Source: Brugia malayi (Eukaryota > Nematoda > Chromadorea > Rhabditida > Onchocercidae). Taken from it: DNA of 64,000 bases. The translations under genes were made by a program, and so were the position numbers. A model generated the notes under the pieces. It was not told where the DNA came from and ran no database searches. It worked only from the letters and a program-made list of their open reading frames with translations. Location: NCBI RefSeq assembly GCF_000002995.4, contig NW_025062475.1:9800187-9864186 (forward strand). Reading direction: 5' to 3'. The first letter of the stretch is position 1, and each line of letters begins with the position of its first letter. Positions 58,783 to 64,000 of this stretch are shown here, piece after piece.

Positions 58783-61282
58783 TTAATAAGCAGAATCAGC
58801 TGCTTCCATTGATAACGATGGCGCAAAGCAGAGACCCTGAGAGCAAGCGGATGCATCTGACGGGCATTCACTACAACGGGGCTTATCACCAGCCCATGTA
58901 AATGCTGGCATCTAAGATTTATCAAAATGTTATCATAACGCTTATTATTCTTGCAAAAAAAAAAAAAAAAAAAAACTTTTTAATAATTTGAAATATTTCA
59001 ACCAATATTTTGCTATATTCCAACAGATTTCTAATCCATCTTAATGGCATGTAATAATAAAATCTTTAAGAAAACAAAATATTTTTATAAAAAAAAAAGA
59101 AAAAAATTAAAAACTTGCTGCGAAGAAACCATCTTTGGTGATATAAACGGTATTTCCTTGTGGATTGTAATGACATACAAAAATATGTCGAAAACCACGA
59201 TTTTGCACACTCCAAATATCATGACATTTTGCATATCCGCAACCAACCAAATTTGTTTCAGACCAGACTATCTTGAAATGGTAGTAATTTAATTAGGATC
59301 AATAGTTATATGCTTTATCATAACTGATATTATTATGATAAAATTGCTACATTCAATATTGATTGATAATAATAATAATATTGTTCTTAAATAAGTGGTA
59401 AGTGATGAGATGAACCTTATAAAATGATCAAACCAATCATGAAGTAATTATTTATTCTAATAACTTTAAATCCAATTGTTGAAATATAATTGTAACTCAT
59501 ATATTCATAGTATAGTGATATTATGGTCATATGATTGGGATAGTGTCATAGCGAATGATTAAAAGTCATAGGTATCATTATACTCAATCATGGTATTATG
59601 ATGATATAATGCAATCATGACTCTCATTATCATCAATCGCGGTATTATGATAAAATAATCAGAGTATTGTAGTATACATGTTGCCATTATTATCATCAGA
59701 ATATCATTAAAGTAATGTGATAGTTGCACATTGTATTGATGACAATGATAGAAACCTGATAATTTTGATTATCACTGTTATCATTATGAGTTTGAAGGAA
59801 ATACCTGGACATAGTGTCCGCAGCAATGTTTATAAGCATGTTTACAATCACATCGTAAATCGTATACTTCGTTAAACCATCGTGAAATTGCTTCCGTATA
59901 ATTGGAATATGGTGCTACCCAAATATTTTCACCAATATTTATACGATCATTACTATGTCTATAATTAAATTTAAATTAAATACGAATGTTTTAGTTTTCT
60001 GAAACAATTTTTTCTTACACTGTGATTTTCCTTCGCTCTCACTTTTTTTGTTTCAAAATTTTAGATCAAATATAAACAAAATGACAGACATATTATTTGA
60101 TTACAAATATATTTCAAAATAAATCTTTCTTATGCTTGTCAATAAAGTTTAACAATAATATTTCATTTTTTTTCTTACTTGATTATTTAAATGTTGAATA
60201 AATTTGCCAAAAAATATAAAAAATAATGACTATTAATAATTAATTGATGCTAACTAATTACTCAATTTATTAGGTAATAAAAATATTCATATAAATATTT
60301 ATATTAAAAAAATATACTGAAATATTCACATGACATAGCTTTATTTCATTTCAATTACTTGCCAACAGTCATTTTATTTTGCAAAATTTCATAAAATCAA
60401 AGATTAAACGAAGAGTTTACGCCAACAAATCATTTCTAATCAATCAATAATTTTTGCTGTACCGAAAATCGCATCGATCGGCATGTCGCTGAGCGCTTAT
60501 CGCCAGTTCGTCTGACCAATACATTTGTAACATATCGGTTGCTGGTATCTAAAAGTGTTAAATTGCAAATTATTATTTTTTTTTTAAATTTTAATTTAGC
60601 TATTGAATTCTTCTTTTTCTCTTTGAAATATAGCGCATATTACGGACGCATATTACGTATAACACTTATTACGTATAACACTTATTTACGTTTTTCTCAG
60701 AATGTGACATATTTATATCATCAATCATTTTCACTTTCTTACATAATGTTGCAACATTTATTTTAAATTCCTGTTGAAAATTAAATATGCTAAAAATTTT
60801 TTAACCTTTTAATTTTTTTTTTTTTATTTACAAAGTAATATTAAAATGTTTTTCTTGCATAATTACACATCGATGAAAACACACAATTCTTCGAAGTCTA
60901 TTATGTTCATTCGTTATCACTTCTTTCATATGATCATTTAATGGTTTAGAATAAATTAACATATTCGGATATGAATTTGTTGATAAATGATAATATGGTG
61001 CGAAACGTTTTTCACGTACGCGTATTTGTCGTCCTGAAAAAGCGAAAAACAAAAAGCAAAGTGTAGTTTACAAATAATACATGTTTTCTTGTTCAATTTT
61101 AATTTACTATAATTTGGGATAATTAATAAAAACCATTGATAAATGATTTGCACTTAACCCTTACCAAGAATACGATAATTTGGTTCACTACCGCAAATCA
61201 TTGCGTCATTCATTCCAAAATTTCCAGTATTTATTGGCACAAAATGCGAATAGAAAGTCCAAAGAAGCAATAAATACTGCAT
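58783..61282 (-). CDS. lon-1: LON-1 orthologue, secreted CAP (SCP/TAPS) domain protein, complete
   Basis: Six exons: 61165-61282, 60885-61033, 60463-60548, 59805-59958, 59119-59271 and 58783-58911, 789 nt, 262 residues. Residues 1-20 form a signal peptide (MQYLLLLWTFYSHF...). A RVREKR site at 44-49 precedes the mature region. The CAP domain covers about 76-210: NEHNRLRR with His83, GENIW with Glu128, WFNEV with Glu148 and GHYVQIVW with His166 supply the family tetrad. CHYNPQGN is the second CAP signature, and a Cys-rich tail (CSECPSDASACSQGLC) follows. Runs such as YWSDELA, SAQRHAD, CDFRHS, APYSNY, HAYKHCCGHYVQ and MPAFTW match C. elegans LON-1, which limits body length and acts below DBL-1/TGF-beta in the hypodermis. 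The last intron appears to be GC-AG, and exon 5 starts after AAG. The tail after the last Cys is only 15 residues, shorter than I recall for C. elegans. Confidence 0.93.
60634..60683. repeat. Short tandem repeats in lon-1 intron 2
   Basis: CGCATATTACG occurs twice (60634-60644, 60647-60657), followed by two copies of ATTACGTATAACACTT (60652-60667, 60668-60683). All sharing TATTACG, they look like local slippage products inside the intron. Confidence 0.8.
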
Positions 61283-61311
61283 CTATAATTAATATAATTA
61301 CTGAAGAAAGC
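61283..61311 (-). promoter_or_regulatory. lon-1: Probable trans-splice acceptor / short 5' UTR of lon-1
   Basis: On the minus strand, GCTTTCTTCAG ends 18 bases before the lon-1 ATG (CAG at 61301-61303). There is also an ATTATAG directly abutting the ATG, but TTCTTCAG is the better match to nematode acceptors. No upstream coding exon is needed because the signal peptide begins at this ATG. Confidence 0.55.
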
Positions 61312-63650
61312 ATATTTAAGAATATTTATAAGTAAATTAATTAAAATAGTTAATGATAAAATTAAAATTATAACACAAAAAATTTTAATTATCAAAAAAG
61401 AGGCGAAAAAAGCAAATAAAATCATATATTAACAAGAAATAAAAAATTTCGGAAAAAGGCAAAAATCAATTTTTTATTAGAATTATTCAAATATTTCAAA
61501 AACTAATTGATTATTAATCAGCAAATTAATTAATTAGAGTGGAACTGATTGAAAACTTTAGCATTTTGTTTTAGTAAAAAAATTTTGAAAATCATTATTT
61601 TTAAATTTTACTGTTTGAAAAATTTCATAACATGATAAAATGCAAGATGATTAATATAGTATTTGTATAGATATTAAAAAGAAGAAAAATAATATTAATA
61701 CATTATTTGTTTTAATTTTCTCTCATATATTTTAAGTATCTCATCTCTTCAATCATAATTCTTCAATCAATCATAATGCTTTTAAAACTTTAATTTCTTG
61801 TAATTACAAGTATTTTCCTATGTTGCATTGTTAACTGCTAATTTTCAATTTCCATCAATCCTAGAAAATACGAAAAGTTAATAAGAAATAAACTGTATTA
61901 ATTTTGCCAGCAACACAAAAAAAATTACTATCACATATTGCATTAGGAAACTTTTCTAGTAGCTAAGCAATTTTAATGACAATTGACGGACAGGAAGGAT
62001 TGCGATTAAATTTTTAATAAAAGAACTATCAAGGCAACTTGGTTCTACTTTTTTTATCCTTTTTTATTTTGAAAACAATTCTAACTAAAAAATTTTTTTT
62101 TCAATTTGAAAAAAAAAAAACATAAAACTTTCATATTTTGCTATGATTTGAATTAATTATTAATAGGAATAATTTGAAAAATAATTCAATAAATTTCGTT
62201 TTAGCTATTTTTTATTCTATTATTATTATTATTATTACGCATTATAAAATTTTTTTGATGATAATTCCTTTAAATCTTTTACTTTATTACCATTTATATT
62301 TCCGTGTGCCAAAATCATTTTGTAAAAATTTTAAAAAAGTTTTTGGAGCAAAGCATTTATTTAAAAAAAATTAATTCTTCTTAAAAGAAATTTGTAAGTA
62401 ACATTCATTTTTACTTTTTTTTTTATTAGAAATTTTTTGTCTATAAAATGTTGCCATTAATTTACTTTGAAATTCATAGTTCTTTTACATCACTCCTAGA
62501 AATTTCACAAAAAAAAAGCATTAATTTGAGTTTTATGGATGGCGAGAATTTATTTAACATTTATACAAACAGTTAATTAATTAACATCTAATAAAAATTT
62601 TAGTAGTACTAGCAAATAGTATACTCGTGCAAATAATGATAGTAATAACGATAATAATAATGATAATAATAATAATAATAATAACAGTAATAGTAATGAC
62701 ATTTGTAACAGCAATCATAATATTAGATCTGATTGCTGCAGTAGTAATAGTGATTATAGTTTAATTATAATTAATAACAAACAAAGATTTGAATTAAAAA
62801 ATTCATTCATTGTTGATTGTGCGTAATGATATAATACCTTCAAATTTAATTTTGTATTTTTTTTTTTTTGCATTGTAATTAAAACTTTGAATAAACCTTA
62901 AATAGTGGTCATAGTAGGAAGGTTGCGTATATACGTGTACACGTAGTCGTAAGTCGTCTTTGTTGTTGTTGTCGTCGTCGTCGTCTTGCCGTCTACCAAT
63001 AAATTAGAACCGATTTTAAAGTCATCGTAGTTGTCACATCTGACAAAAAAAAAAAAAAAAAAAACGAAGGAATAAAGCAACAACTCCGCCTTTTCTCCCA
63101 ATTCGCTGATTACACATACAATAAGATTTGATAAAATAATTTTCAATTTCATTTCCGGTAAATGATTTCTTTTCTTTTATTACCGAATTAATTTTTTTTT
63201 TATTTTCGTACTTTTGTTTGGAAGAGAAAATGATATCAAAGAAAATTTCTCAAAACAATTTAATTAATTAAAATGCAATTGAAATTTTCTTGAAATTGGA
63301 AAAAACTCTAAATTCTTTTTCTTATTTTTAAAATTTTTAATTTTAATAACAAAAGTTAGCATATTGAAGACAAAGTTGATGTGAAAACAATAGATTATGC
63401 AAAGGATTATGTAAGAAATATAATTTTTGATAAAAGGTATTTTTAATTTTATTAATGAAGTTTGAAAGTAAATTTATGTCAGCAAAGATGAGTATAATAT
63501 TTGCCAATTCAGACCGAAAAATTCTAAATTTCACTAATGAATACCGTTTTCTGTTTACTATTTAAATTTTATTAAAAATCCACATCCTTACCATAACAGT
63601 AATACATTGAAATAATTTGAATTGATAAGTATTTCTCGACATGTTAATTA

Positions 63651-63653
<3 letters not shown>
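61312..63653. other. A/T-rich upstream flank of lon-1, no gene seen
   Basis: A/T-rich sequence with a GATAAT/AATAAT microsatellite at about 62636-62700 and a short GTT/GTC run at about 62960-62985. The open frame at 62898-63152 on the minus strand translates that run (Thr-rich) and is not convincing. Confidence 0.5.

Positions 63654-63741
<88 letters not shown>
63654..63741. repeat. (TA)n microsatellite
   Basis: About 88 bases of alternating T and A, self-complementary, with one phase break near 63690. Able to extrude as a cruciform; also a place where assembly length is unreliable. Confidence 0.97.
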
Positions 63742-63744
<3 letters not shown>

Positions 63745-64000
63745 AAATTTAATTTTTGCAATGCACATTACTATTTTATTTTTAATTAAAACAACAAGAA
63801 ATAAGGAAACTGCTAAGGAAAAATCACAAAATTTTTTAAAAATTAAATGTTTAAAATATCCGAACTGAATGATTCTGAAGTATTAAGAATTTGCATTCAC
63901 TAATTCAAATACTTAATTAAAGTAAGCAAATAATAATTATATAAAAGCTCGAGATGGATGGTGCTAATTTTAAATTTGTTTTCGAACCCAAAATATCAAC

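Noticed and set aside
63975..63990. tRNA B-box-like TTCGAACCC at the right edge
   Set aside because: No matching A box or cloverleaf arms nearby.

Overview
This is nuclear DNA of a nematode. The background is very A+T-rich (around 70% by eye) and full of microsatellites. Genes are split into many short exons joined by introns ending in TTTCAG or TTTTAG. Both complete genes have a splice acceptor 18-19 bases before the start codon, as expected for spliced-leader trans-splicing. The two recognisable products are closest to nematode proteins (CBP-1 and LON-1). The composition and long gene-poor stretches would fit a spirurid/filarial parasite, but that placement is inference.

Layout: (1) Bases 170-1224, minus strand: three linked exons of a Gln/Asn/Thr-rich protein whose gene runs off the left edge; not recognised. 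(2) Bases 1225-38056: about 37 kb without a confirmed gene, made of A/T-rich DNA with simple repeats, purine/pyrimidine tracts and a few GC-richer islands with open frames. The most striking is a stop-free frame at 6679-7146 with no usable ATG. (3) Bases 38057-53021, minus strand: a complete CBP/p300 histone acetyltransferase gene (cbp-1). I reconstructed it as 39 exons whose phases all agree, giving 2177 residues with TAZ1, KIX, a CRD1-like SUMO cluster, bromodomain, RING/PHD, HAT, ZZ, TAZ2 and NCBD. (4) Bases 53041-58766: 5' flank of cbp-1 with a long purine-rich tract and a CA/GT inverted repeat, then A/T-rich spacer. (5) Bases 58783-61282, minus strand: a complete lon-1 orthologue, a secreted CAP-domain protein of 262 residues in 6 exons, including one apparent GC-AG intron. 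(6) Bases 61301-64000: A/T-rich DNA with a long (TA)n array.

All confirmed genes lie on the minus strand but are kilobases apart, so nothing suggests an operon. cbp-1 encodes a general transcriptional coactivator. lon-1 encodes a body-size regulator acting below TGF-beta signalling in C. elegans. I recall both as being on C. elegans chromosome III, so the window may keep an ancestral linkage. I found no mobile element with recognisable coding sequence, CRISPR array, rRNA or convincing tRNA, and no clear new biological system. The best leads are the ATG-less open frame at 6.7-7.1 kb and the non-canonical splice sites in lon-1.
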